Shown: positions 39,056-46,944 of the stretch, piece by piece
How positions within the stretch are numbered: position 1 is the first letter of the stretch
Layout: each line of letters opens with the position of its first letter
Assembly: GCF_000155615.1 (NCBI RefSeq)
Contig: NZ_DS989915.1
Location: 2,063,955 to 2,127,954 of the forward strand
DNA: 64,000 nucleotides
Reading direction: 5' to 3'
Origin: Alcanivorax sp. DG881
GTDB taxonomy: Bacteria > Pseudomonadota > Gammaproteobacteria > Pseudomonadales > Alcanivoracaceae
Translations under genes and position numbers: made by a program
The notes under the pieces: generated by a model
The model's database searches: none
Told to the model about the DNA's origin: nothing
Seen by the model: the letters and a program-made list of their open reading frames with translations, nothing else

Positions 39056-39113
39056 AACAGAACTCCTCTATTGAGGCAGAAAAGGAAGGGGGGAGGGTTG
39101 TTTATAGATTGGA

Positions 39114-40052
39114 TTAGCTGGAAGCGAAGGCTCTCTTATAAATGAAGCGACCTCGGGAAACCTGGGCGCCATCAAGAAACACATCCACAACAACCACAAT
39201 GAAGCGCTTTCCTTCACGAATAATGTTCGGCTTGGCCACCAACGTACCCGCAAAGGCCGGGCGCAAATAATCCAGAGTCATACTTGAACATACTGGCTTA
39301 TTTTGTTCAGTCTGATTCGCTGTTAAGTGCGCGCCAGCAACAAGCTCCGCGAAGCTTGCGATAATACCGCCATGAAAAGTCTTGATCAGAGGGTTGCCAA
39401 TGTGCTGCTCGCGAAACGGCATTTTATAGGTTGCTTCGCCGTTATCGTCCGAAGCCGTCATACCAAGAAATTTTTCGTATGGTGATACATCGCCGACCAC
39501 AGTAGAGAGAGCGGTTACCCTTTCTGTTTCGAAGCTGATGATTCCTTCATCATCGATTGTTTTTTTCTTGGAGGGGGCTCTCTTATTGCTAGGATTCACA
39601 GATTGATCAAAGGACGGGCCTGCCGTTCCTATCGCAAAACTGCCTGATACCGACGCCAGCAAATTGCCGCCATCACGCCCAAATGCCTCTCCACGGACAT
39701 AGGCAATATTTTCTTCAACTGCAAAACAGGTGACATTACATGCCACCCCTTCGCCAGCCTCGGGTTTAGCGATGAAATCAACGCGCAAGTCAATTGTCGC
39801 AATTGGGCGCATGTCGCCGAGGCGCACAAAAATCGCCAAACCACATGCCGTATCAAGCAAGGTAGCGATGGCTCCCCGATGAAGCTTTCCCTGTTGATCA
39901 CAAACCTCTTCCACACAAGGCATGCTCATTACCGCGCCATCTTTGGTAATGTCATCCATTGCGATACCAAAAACCCTGAACAACGGATGCCCTGAACCAA
40001 AAAAAGCCTTTGCGGCAAGCAGTTCTCTCGGGAGTGATGTCTCAGCTGTCAT
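39114..40052 (-). CDS. Double-hotdog acyl-CoA thioesterase-like protein (PaaI type)
   Basis: The protein of about 312 residues contains two PaaI-like hotdog domains in tandem, each with the HGG/HRG active-site helix: LHRGAIATLLDTACGLA in the first and FHGGIIASFAELVAGAH in the second, joined by a basic linker (NKRAPSKKK). It could hydrolyse stalled acyl-CoA esters during catabolism. The start is uncertain: ATG 40052 follows the BtrH-like stop by 16 bp but has a poor ribosome site, and ATGs at 40088 or 40094 would overlap the upstream gene. Confidence 0.82.
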   Translation of the reverse strand: MTAETSLPRELLAAKAFFGSGHPLFRVFGIAMDDITKDGAVMSMPCVEEVCDQQGKLHRGAIATLLDTACGLAIFVRLGDMRPIATIDLRVDFIAKPEAGEGVACNVTCFAVEENIAYVRGEAFGRDGGNLLASVSGSFAIGTAGPSFDQSVNPSNKRAPSKKKTIDDEGIISFETERVTALSTVVGDVSPYEKFLGMTASDDNGEATYKMPFREQHIGNPLIKTFHGGIIASFAELVAGAHLTANQTEQNKPVCSSMTLDYLRPAFAGTLVAKPNIIREGKRFIVVVVDVFLDGAQVSRGRFIYKRAFASS

Positions 40053-40068
40053 AGTTAGCAACTTTTTA

Positions 40069-41070
40069 TCAGAATGTTGAAGCGGCATCCGCATACCGGG
40101 TCTCTGCAACACGCACAGATTCAATGGCGTCCGTTATTGCCTCTTCAGGGAATGTTTCACTTTCGGACCCCTTTCGCAGACAATCAGCCAGAGCGGACCA
40201 TGCCGCAGCACTCGTTCGCATCAACTCGACCAAGCCTGCCTCATGTATTTCAGGAACAATTTCACTCGCTTCATCGAGAAATTCTGAATACATCGCTCTA
40301 AAGCCGCTGCCCCCCGTTCCACGCTTCTCGATCACTTGATAGGCGAAACGGAGCAACCATTGCCATTTATCCACTGCCTTCCAGCGAGGAAGTTCCTGGA
40401 TCCAAGTTGTTAGCGCTTGAATACCGTGATTCCTGCTTCCTTGCAGGAGATTATCTGCATTCTTCACAATCGCACTGCGCACGTTCTCGGCAGACACCTG
40501 AACCGAAACACTTTCGGGTGCGAACAATGAACCATGATGGATAAAGGGTGGCGACAAGGAGAATCTGGCTTCAACCAACTTGTCACGAGGCACCTCTAAA
40601 AGCCCTGGGCGCTCGGTATCGCTAACGAGCATCGTCTCGCCCTTCTCGGCTCGCTGCCAGGCGACGATGGCGTGACCGGGGAAATGTGTACTGCTCTTGA
40701 AATAAGGAAGGTAAAAAATATCAGTTAAGAGAAGCGCAGGCCGCCCCGCATCAAGATGGGCATCCAGCGCATCGGCGGCAGCACATTTATCTTGCCAAGT
40801 TTCCCAGCGAAACGGCACGCCCAGTGTAGAGAACACCGTTTCCTCAAATCCCATTGAACGGACATGGACAATAAACGGGGTGTCCGTGCCTGGTATTTCC
40901 ACATAAGTAATACCAAGCCCGGCACCGAGACCGAAGCAGAAAGCTTCAGTTAAATTAAGCCCATGAAACTCCAGAAGATCCCTGATAGCTGAACTTCCAC
41001 AGTGGCGTCCGGGCCTATGAGTGTGCCGAAAATCAAAGGCACCGGGGTTACCCTGATCGTTGGTCTGCAT
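40069..41070 (-). CDS. BtrH N-terminal / DUF4872 domain protein
   Basis: The 333-residue protein has the BtrH_N pattern with an early HCGSSAIRDLL segment (candidate catalytic cysteine near residue 24) and an FPGHAIVAW histidine segment, followed by a helical DUF4872-like C-terminal half. BtrH of butirosin synthesis transfers an acyl group from a carrier protein; the fold resembles cysteine peptidases. Its task in a catabolic operon is unknown; an acyl transfer or amide hydrolysis step would fit. The ATG shares one base with the stop of the upstream PF10118 gene (TGATG). Confidence 0.78.
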   Translation of the reverse strand: MQTNDQGNPGAFDFRHTHRPGRHCGSSAIRDLLEFHGLNLTEAFCFGLGAGLGITYVEIPGTDTPFIVHVRSMGFEETVFSTLGVPFRWETWQDKCAAADALDAHLDAGRPALLLTDIFYLPYFKSSTHFPGHAIVAWQRAEKGETMLVSDTERPGLLEVPRDKLVEARFSLSPPFIHHGSLFAPESVSVQVSAENVRSAIVKNADNLLQGSRNHGIQALTTWIQELPRWKAVDKWQWLLRFAYQVIEKRGTGGSGFRAMYSEFLDEASEIVPEIHEAGLVELMRTSAAAWSALADCLRKGSESETFPEEAITDAIESVRVAETRYADAASTF

Positions 41071-41939
41071 CAGGCTGCCTCTCTCACAGGATCCGGACCA
41101 TAAATGGTCTCCGATGCCTGCATTGGATCACCATGAGCCTCATACTCTGCCAACCAGGCGGCAACCTTCTCAGGCATACCGGTGTCCCAAGGGTGAAACC
41201 CGGGACGAAACCAGGCAAGAAAATCAGGCAACATTCCTGTGAGAATACCTTTTCGCCCATAAAGTTTGTTCAAACCCTTCAGAATCACACCGGGCTGGCG
41301 CGTGACACCATCAAGCTTGAGCATATTCCAGAATACCGGTGCCACGACCAAATGAACCATCAGTGTCGCAACCACCAGCGCCGAGGCACGAGTCAGGTAG
41401 CCCCCCCCAGCCGCTCCCTGATAAAGATCATAGGCCACAGCCTTGTGTTCTACTTCTTCAACCCCGTGCCAAAGAAACAACGCTCTCATGACGGGATCGG
41501 CCTCGCCAAACATGTCGCTCTTCTCGCTAACCATGGCTTCGCCCAGGGTTGCCGTAAAGTGCTCAAACGCCGCAGTCATGGCGAGCTGATACTTCTTCGG
41601 CAGGTACTTTTGTGTGGTGCGAATAAACGTCCTTAAATTCGTAGTGACCTTATCTACATCCACGCCCTGGCTGGCCATCACATCGTTGAAACGATCATGG
41701 ACAATGCCGTGCTGACCTTCCTGGCGAATAAAGTGACGAATGTCCTCGATCAGCTGATCATCTGTCACCTGATCCTTGAAGTTACGCACTGACTGGATAA
41801 AGAAGCGCTCTCCCTCCGGGAAATGTACCGAGAGGGCGTCAAAAAAGCGGGTCAGCACGGGATCACCGCCATTCCAGTGCCGCGGCACTGATGAGACATC
41901 AAAAGCAACTTTACGTGGCTGGATTGGCAAAGAAGTCAT
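41070..41939 (-). CDS. PF10118 family protein, ferritin-like di-iron candidate (paralog C)
   Basis: The 289-residue paralog has Glu44 (PEGER), Glu74/His77 (QEGQH), Glu126 (FEHFTA) and Glu162/His165 (EEVEHKA), the same ligand pattern as paralogs A and B, and a hydrophobic helix at about residues 180-205. It is the first gene of the long minus operon. ATG 41939 is supported by GGAGG upstream and by alignment with the paralogs; the frame extends to 42044 across the promoter and operator. Confidence 0.85.
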   Translation of the reverse strand: MTSLPIQPRKVAFDVSSVPRHWNGGDPVLTRFFDALSVHFPEGERFFIQSVRNFKDQVTDDQLIEDIRHFIRQEGQHGIVHDRFNDVMASQGVDVDKVTTNLRTFIRTTQKYLPKKYQLAMTAAFEHFTATLGEAMVSEKSDMFGEADPVMRALFLWHGVEEVEHKAVAYDLYQGAAGGGYLTRASALVVATLMVHLVVAPVFWNMLKLDGVTRQPGVILKGLNKLYGRKGILTGMLPDFLAWFRPGFHPWDTGMPEKVAAWLAEYEAHGDPMQASETIYGPDPVREAA

Positions 41940-41984
41940 AATTCCTCCAATGAAACAGGTTGTCTTTAGGTTGACATCCTTCGA

Positions 41985-42013
41985 TGTTATTTGGTCAACT
42001 AACCAAATGTCAA
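41985..42013 (-). promoter_or_regulatory. Promoter with operator copy 4 (ATTTGGT-N6-ACCAAAT) for the minus operon
   Basis: On the minus strand a perfect -35 TTGACA (42013-42008) is followed at about 17-18 bp by a weak -10 (TAACAT, 41989-41984). The 20-bp palindrome at 41989-42008, with perfect 7-bp arms, fills the spacer. A repressor there would exclude polymerase. The outer GGTTGACAT...ATGTCAACC (41969-42015) makes a second, larger inverted repeat. Confidence 0.7.
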
Positions 42014-42236
42014 CCAGAACAAACCTACAAAGCGGCAAAACCACGTAAGTTTCATGCTTATAACTTTCGAAGTAGTGATTCGACCATGAAAGATGCGCTA
42101 AATATCAGCGCTATGGGCCGATCAAAAGCCAAGAAGTGAGAATCACCACATTTTACGAAATATTCAGAATTCCCTTAAACATTCGGTTCGACCCTGTCGT
42201 TTGTAACCGATAAATTTATAGAGCAAGGAAGTACCG

Positions 42237-44564
42237 ATGAATATTGCCAGTTTGAGCATGGCACAGCGATCTGCGGGAGAATGGCTTTCCTCCTTGCCAA
42301 CCATAATCCTGCTATTGCTCACTATTTTTCTAGCCTCTGGCGAAGTGATTCATTCCCAGTTACTCAAGATTGGTGAGAGCACATGGGAAGGTTACTTCAA
42401 GCTGCGAACAGCGGGACTTGTCGGCGCCCCCACCTGTAATTCAGATCCTAACATTGAACAGGAGATCCAGAAGGCCATCACCGAGAAGAAAGCACGAATG
42501 GCGGCCGATCCATTAGCCGGAATTTTGGGATCAGAGGTGAACGAAGGAGCGATACGTCAATCGCTGGAGTCATCCCGCTCCATTTGTCGCAATAAATGGA
42601 GCGACTACAGGATGGTTCAAGAGAACGCCACTCCTGGAGTGATTGCCTTCCGCAACCTGGAAACAGGGGTCGCCCATCTGGTCACCACCCTTGGGGGTTA
42701 CAAGCGCCTTTTACTCTGCCTACTTATCATAATCTGTGCAGCAACAGCTACATTCTCCCGACACCACATCGCACTTCGGCCTGCTCAAACGCGCAAGGAT
42801 CATTTGGTCTCAACTGTTGGTCAGCTAAGTGCAAACCTGATGCTATTGGCGTCAGCATGGGTTTATCGCAGTGCAGAATTATCCGCAGTGGCAGATGGAG
42901 TCAACGTTGATCACTTCTATCTTCATCAGTTCTGGATTGCAGGATTTAGTATTCTCAGCCTGGCAGCGTTCTACCAGTTGCTCCGTCCGCCGAAAGATCT
43001 AAGCGATGGCGGCTCTTGGGGGAAATCGCTGCTGACCATTCCGCTGTACAGCATCATGTGTATTTCCGCAGGTATCCAGTTCGCCCAACAAGGTTACTAT
43101 CACGGAATAAGTGTATACCTAGGTATGCTCATGGAGCTTTCCACACTGTTTTTGAGCCTCGCGCTGTATATCTGGATAGGCATGATGTTACGTCAAACCA
43201 AACTCGCCCACCTGGTATTTGATGTACTGCGACCCTGGAAAATGTCTCCAGAGCTCATGTGTTTTGTCGTGCTAGCAATTACCGCAATCCCGACAGCGTT
43301 CACCGGCGCTTCAGGTATTTTTGTAATCGCAGCTGGCGCCACCGTTTACCATGAGCTGATTCGCGCCGGAGCCCGCAAGCAGTTAGCTCTGGCAGCCACT
43401 GCTATGTCTGGCTCTCTCGGCGTCGTTCTTCGACCTTGTCTTCTGGTAGTGATTATTGCCGCATTGAATAACGCAGTGACGACAGATGAGATGTTTTCCT
43501 CAGGCTTGAAGGTTTTCTCTTTGTCTTTGTTCTTGTTCTTCGTTTACAGCCAGTTTGTACGCACATCACCCGCCCGTATTGCACCCTTATCTGAAGCAGT
43601 ACCCGCCAGTCTTAAACGCCTGGTCCCACTGCTTCCCTATATAATCATCATGGGCACGGTGGTAGTATTTTTCCGAGATATTCTGGGTGCGGAGTTAAAC
43701 GAAATCTACGCCCCCATCATTTTGCCTGTAATGATGCTGTCGATTCTGTGTTACGAGAAACTTAGCGTAAAATCTCTACACGTCTTCTCGTTGACGCTAG
43801 TCCCCCTCATTCTCTACTCCTCTTACAATATGGCTGGTATGCAGGAGGCCCTGAATAGCGGCAACATTCCTACTGGCACTTCAAAAAATGAACTTAACAG
43901 CCTGTTCTGGGAGCTTTTCTGGCGCAATATGTTACTTAGTGTCAGCCTGATTCTGCAGCATCTAGTAAAAAAACCCTCGGCAAAACCTCACCACCAGCCT
44001 GAACCAGGCACAGGAGAGAAGCTAGAGTCTTCACTGCGTTTTGCCACCAATGAAACCACCGGACATATCGGTGCCTTGTTGATTTTGATGGGCATGTCGG
44101 TAAGCCTTGGTGGCATCGTAGAACGTTCTGGGATGATGGAAAACTTACCTGAAACTTTTGCCAATATCTGGGTTGCAATGACTATATTGGTGATCACTAT
44201 GGTAATCATTGGCATGACCATGGATCCGATGGGCGCGGTGTTACTGGTGAACGCCACGATAGCTCCTGTGGCGTTCGCCAATGGAATTGAGCCCCTGCAC
44301 TTCTGGATGATCACTCTAGCGGCCTTCGAACTGGGCTACTTGTCACCACCGGTGGCACTTAACCACTTATTAACAAGACAGGTGGTCGGCGACGAGGAAG
44401 TGGAATCCGCCAAAGTTCACGGAGGCAGCTTTTACCGTCGCCACGAGAAGTATCTTCTGCCTATTGCCGTGATGCTGACCGCTCTATTGATGGTATCCTA
44501 CCTGCCACTGATGTCAGATACGCTCCACGGCTATATGTTCCAGAAAATATCGCACGGTGGTTAA
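42237..44564 (+). CDS. TRAP-type transporter permease, small and large subunits fused
   Basis: The 775-residue membrane protein has many hydrophobic helices. The C-terminal half carries DctM-like features: GMTMDPMGAVLLVNATIAPVA and ELGYLSPPVALNHLL. The N-terminal part has one helix, a roughly 110-residue hydrophilic region, then several helices like a DctQ unit. TRAP permeases import organic acids with a periplasmic binding protein, but no DctP gene is visible nearby. The gene diverges from the regulated minus operon and has AAGGAAG before ATG 42237. It may import a carboxylate related to the pathway; this is inference. Confidence 0.78.
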   Translation: MNIASLSMAQRSAGEWLSSLPTIILLLLTIFLASGEVIHSQLLKIGESTWEGYFKLRTAGLVGAPTCNSDPNIEQEIQKAITEKKARMAADPLAGILGSEVNEGAIRQSLESSRSICRNKWSDYRMVQENATPGVIAFRNLETGVAHLVTTLGGYKRLLLCLLIIICAATATFSRHHIALRPAQTRKDHLVSTVGQLSANLMLLASAWVYRSAELSAVADGVNVDHFYLHQFWIAGFSILSLAAFYQLLRPPKDLSDGGSWGKSLLTIPLYSIMCISAGIQFAQQGYYHGISVYLGMLMELSTLFLSLALYIWIGMMLRQTKLAHLVFDVLRPWKMSPELMCFVVLAITAIPTAFTGASGIFVIAAGATVYHELIRAGARKQLALAATAMSGSLGVVLRPCLLVVIIAALNNAVTTDEMFSSGLKVFSLSLFLFFVYSQFVRTSPARIAPLSEAVPASLKRLVPLLPYIIIMGTVVVFFRDILGAELNEIYAPIILPVMMLSILCYEKLSVKSLHVFSLTLVPLILYSSYNMAGMQEALNSGNIPTGTSKNELNSLFWELFWRNMLLSVSLILQHLVKKPSAKPHHQPEPGTGEKLESSLRFATNETTGHIGALLILMGMSVSLGGIVERSGMMENLPETFANIWVAMTILVITMVIIGMTMDPMGAVLLVNATIAPVAFANGIEPLHFWMITLAAFELGYLSPPVALNHLLTRQVVGDEEVESAKVHGGSFYRRHEKYLLPIAVMLTALLMVSYLPLMSDTLHGYMFQKISHGG

Positions 44565-45202
44565 TCGCGAGTCAATTTTAAAAGTTGGCTTTCAATAACT
44601 GATTCCATCGCTCAGCGAAAATTAAAATGTAAACTGATTGCATTTACAATAAGACGAAAAATTTTGGTCAGGAATAATCAAACTTTATCTGAACTCCTGA
44701 CCAAATCCGCCCCCCATCAACAGATGATGACCAGGGCAAACTCGACCGGCAACGTGCCGGGTTTGAGGCCCCAGCCACACCGCCGTGATACGCCCCTACT
44801 CCTATTTTGTATATCACACTCTGTCGTGACTGGATGCCTACGAAATCTGCCGCTTTTGCATTAGAAAAGACGATGGAGAGGGCGATGCCATTACCTATTT
44901 CTGAGGTGGCAGGCTCAATGACGCACATTCACTGATCGGCGCGGGCAAATGTGGTGTCGCTCTGTACCATGCATCACCCAGAGAGCAACGCCAGCATGAC
45001 TGAAAACGATTCGCCGCCGCGCCAACTGATAGAACTCATGCCGGATAGTCGCGTGAAACCCCAATCGCCCCCCTGATTTAGGACTGACGTGCGTTTTGGG
45101 GATGTCCTCAATTGAGAAAGGGAAAAGTCTCGCTCCCTAGAGCAATTTTCATATCATGCCCACTTTTATTTAATGAACCAATATTCGGAGGTAAAGTGGG
45201 TT
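44565..45202. other. Intergenic region between permease gene and IS element
   Basis: No convincing gene is seen in these 638 bp. A short open frame at 44996-45076 (starting MTENDSPPRQL, 26 residues) looks like the remnant of something larger. Base composition shifts here from the catabolic cluster toward the AT-rich defence segment, so this may be an old junction. Confidence 0.4.
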
Positions 45203-45216
45203 TGTCCACTCCCCCT

Positions 45217-46062
45217 TTAGTGAGGCAGTCCTAAACTAGAGTTTTCTACTTTCTGGCGATACACCGCTGGCGGTATGTCACCCAAGCTTTCATGCGGACG
45301 CTCGTCGTTGTAATCCAGCATCCACAGCCAGGCCATTTCCCGAACCTGGCCCAGACTCTCGAACAGATAGGCGTCCAGGAACTCATAACGGAACGACCCG
45401 TTAAATCGCTCGACGAAGCCGTTCTGTTGCGGTTTGCCAGGCTGGATGTAGGCGACCTCAATGCCTTTCTCTTCACACCAGTCATAGAACTCCGCTGCGA
45501 TCAGCTCTGGCCCGTTATCCACCCTGATCTGGTTTGGCAGCCCACGCTCTTGCTCAAGGCGCTCCAGCGTCCGCACTACACGTCCTGCCGGGAGGCTGGC
45601 ATCCACTTCGATGGCGAGACACTCGCGAGTGCCCTCATCGATGATATTCAGCGTACGGAAGCGCTTGCCGCAATAAAGCGTGTCGTGCATAAAATCCAAT
45701 GCCCACTGCTTGTTCGGATACATGCTGACCTCCAGCGGTTTGGCGATACGCTTGGGCAATACTCGCTTCGTGCGCCTGCGCAAATTCAGGCCCATCTGGC
45801 AATATACGCGGTAGACACGCTTGTGGTTGAAAGGCAGGCCTTTGTTCCTAATGCGCTTGTAGCACTTCCAGAAGCCTGCCCTCGGTGACTTCTTGAGTTG
45901 CTCGTTCAGCGCATCAATGACAGCAGCATCCGCTACACGCCAGTCCCGGGGCTTGCGGTAGTAGCTCGCCCGCCCCAGACCGACCAGCTTACAGGCGTGA
46001 GTGATCGATAATCCAAATTCGACCAGAGTCGTTGCCGACTCGCGTCTCTCCGCTGTCACCAA
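45217..46062 (-). CDS. IS407-like transposase OrfB (DDE catalytic part)
   Basis: The 281-residue integrase-core protein has an N-terminal HTH_21 region and the DDE triad: Asp in WALDFMHD, Asp in RVDNGPE and Glu in FVERFNGSFR. It overlaps orfA by 7 bp in the -1 frame and is probably produced as an OrfAB fusion by frameshifting at the A7G run in the end of orfA. Catalyses transposition of the element. Confidence 0.93.
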   Translation of the reverse strand: MVTAERRESATTLVEFGLSITHACKLVGLGRASYYRKPRDWRVADAAVIDALNEQLKKSPRAGFWKCYKRIRNKGLPFNHKRVYRVYCQMGLNLRRRTKRVLPKRIAKPLEVSMYPNKQWALDFMHDTLYCGKRFRTLNIIDEGTRECLAIEVDASLPAGRVVRTLERLEQERGLPNQIRVDNGPELIAAEFYDWCEEKGIEVAYIQPGKPQQNGFVERFNGSFRYEFLDAYLFESLGQVREMAWLWMLDYNDERPHESLGDIPPAVYRQKVENSSLGLPH

Positions 46063-46325
46063 CCCTTTTTTTCGAATAGATCCTTCAGGGCAGCATTTTC
46101 CAGGCTCAGATCAGCAAACATCTGCTTGAGTTTGGCATTCTCGTCCTGAAGCTCCTTGAGCTTCTTCACATCCGACGCTTCCATGCCACCGTACTTGCTC
46201 TTCCAGTTGTAATAGGTGGCATTGCTGATGCCATGCTTTCGGCAGATCTCCTCGACTTTCATGCCCGCATCGACCTCTTTGAGGATTGATACGATCTGAG
46301 TTTCAGTAAACCGTGATTTCTTCAT
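46056..46325 (-). CDS. IS407-like transposase OrfA (DNA-binding part)
   Basis: The 89-residue protein carries the HTH_Tnp_1 fold (FTETQIVSILKEVDAG, IDs of IS3-family OrfA, with CRKHGISNATYYNWKSKYGG) and a leucine-zipper-like helix (LKQMFADLSLENAALKDLF). Its last codons GAA AAA AAG form the slippery heptamer A-AAA-AAG in the register required for -1 frameshifting into orfB. Confidence 0.93.
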   Translation of the reverse strand: MKKSRFTETQIVSILKEVDAGMKVEEICRKHGISNATYYNWKSKYGGMEASDVKKLKELQDENAKLKQMFADLSLENAALKDLFEKKGW

Positions 46326-46570
46326 AGTCGTCTCCTGAGATGTGATATTCCCAGAAAACTCTAATCAGGTCTGTCTCAGTTTAGGGGGAGTGGACAGGTT
46401 TTTCTGATTCAACATACATCAATAATACAAAGGTGTCTGACATATGGATAAAAAGGGCATCTGTCTTTAACACGATAGTTTAGACACTATTTCCTACACT
46501 TTTATCAGGGGTATAAAATACACCAGTAAAATGGTTAATCGGTAGCCGAAGCCAAATCTGTATTGAATGC

Positions 46571-46885
46571 CTAGCAGTCCGTGATGTTTATTGAATCACG
46601 GTGCCCCCACAAACCTTCATTTTCCCCTGTCGAAAGCTTTATTTTTTTGCTCTTGCTACACAAATACTGAACTCTATCTTCAGTAAGATTAGTCCAGCTC
46701 GCAATTACCCTAGTGCTACGCCACTTTCCTCCTACTGAATTCCCTTGGAGCCATACGTTGACTCTTCGCATTTCAAATACCTCACGGACCATTTCATGCA
46801 GGTATTGGACCCCGTAGACTGTGAGCCCTGCAATTGCGCCACCAGAGGCACCAACCACAATCCCTTCTATAACATTACTTTCCAT
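46571..46885 (-). CDS. Small predicted membrane protein downstream of hamB
   Basis: This 104-residue protein of unknown function has one hydrophobic, glycine-rich N-terminal segment (GIVVGASGGAIAGLTVYGV, about residues 8-26) and a hydrophilic, Trp- and Lys-containing C-terminal domain. It begins 59 bp after hamB on the same strand and shares the AT-rich composition, so it may be transcribed with the Hachiman genes. I take ATG 46885 (MESNV) rather than the GTG three codons upstream. Confidence 0.55.
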   Translation of the reverse strand: MESNVIEGIVVGASGGAIAGLTVYGVQYLHEMVREVFEMRRVNVWLQGNSVGGKWRSTRVIASWTNLTEDRVQYLCSKSKKIKLSTGENEGLWGHRDSINITDC

Positions 46886-46944
46886 GCCAACCACCTGAAT
46901 AGACGCCGCGCTCTGCGGACATTTTGTCAGATTGCTGCGTTAAA

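Larger units (their letters stand above)
45203..46396 (-). mobile_element. IS3-family insertion sequence, IS407-like group
   Basis: The 1194-bp element has inverted ends starting TGTCCACTCCCCCT on both sides and is flanked by a 4-bp direct repeat GGTT (45199-45202 and 46397-46400), the target duplication usual for this group. It carries orfA and orfB with an A-AAA-AAG slippage site between them. Both genes are intact, so it may be active. Confidence 0.92.

Noticed and set aside
19728-42044. Steroid degradation cluster
   Set aside because: The KstR2-like regulator and heteromeric ACAD type hint at it, but no ring-degrading enzymes (KstD, KshA, HsaC type) are present.
44668-44928. Short open frames on both strands after the permease gene
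   Set aside because: No family features, no ribosome site and biased composition; I record the stretch only as intergenic sequence.
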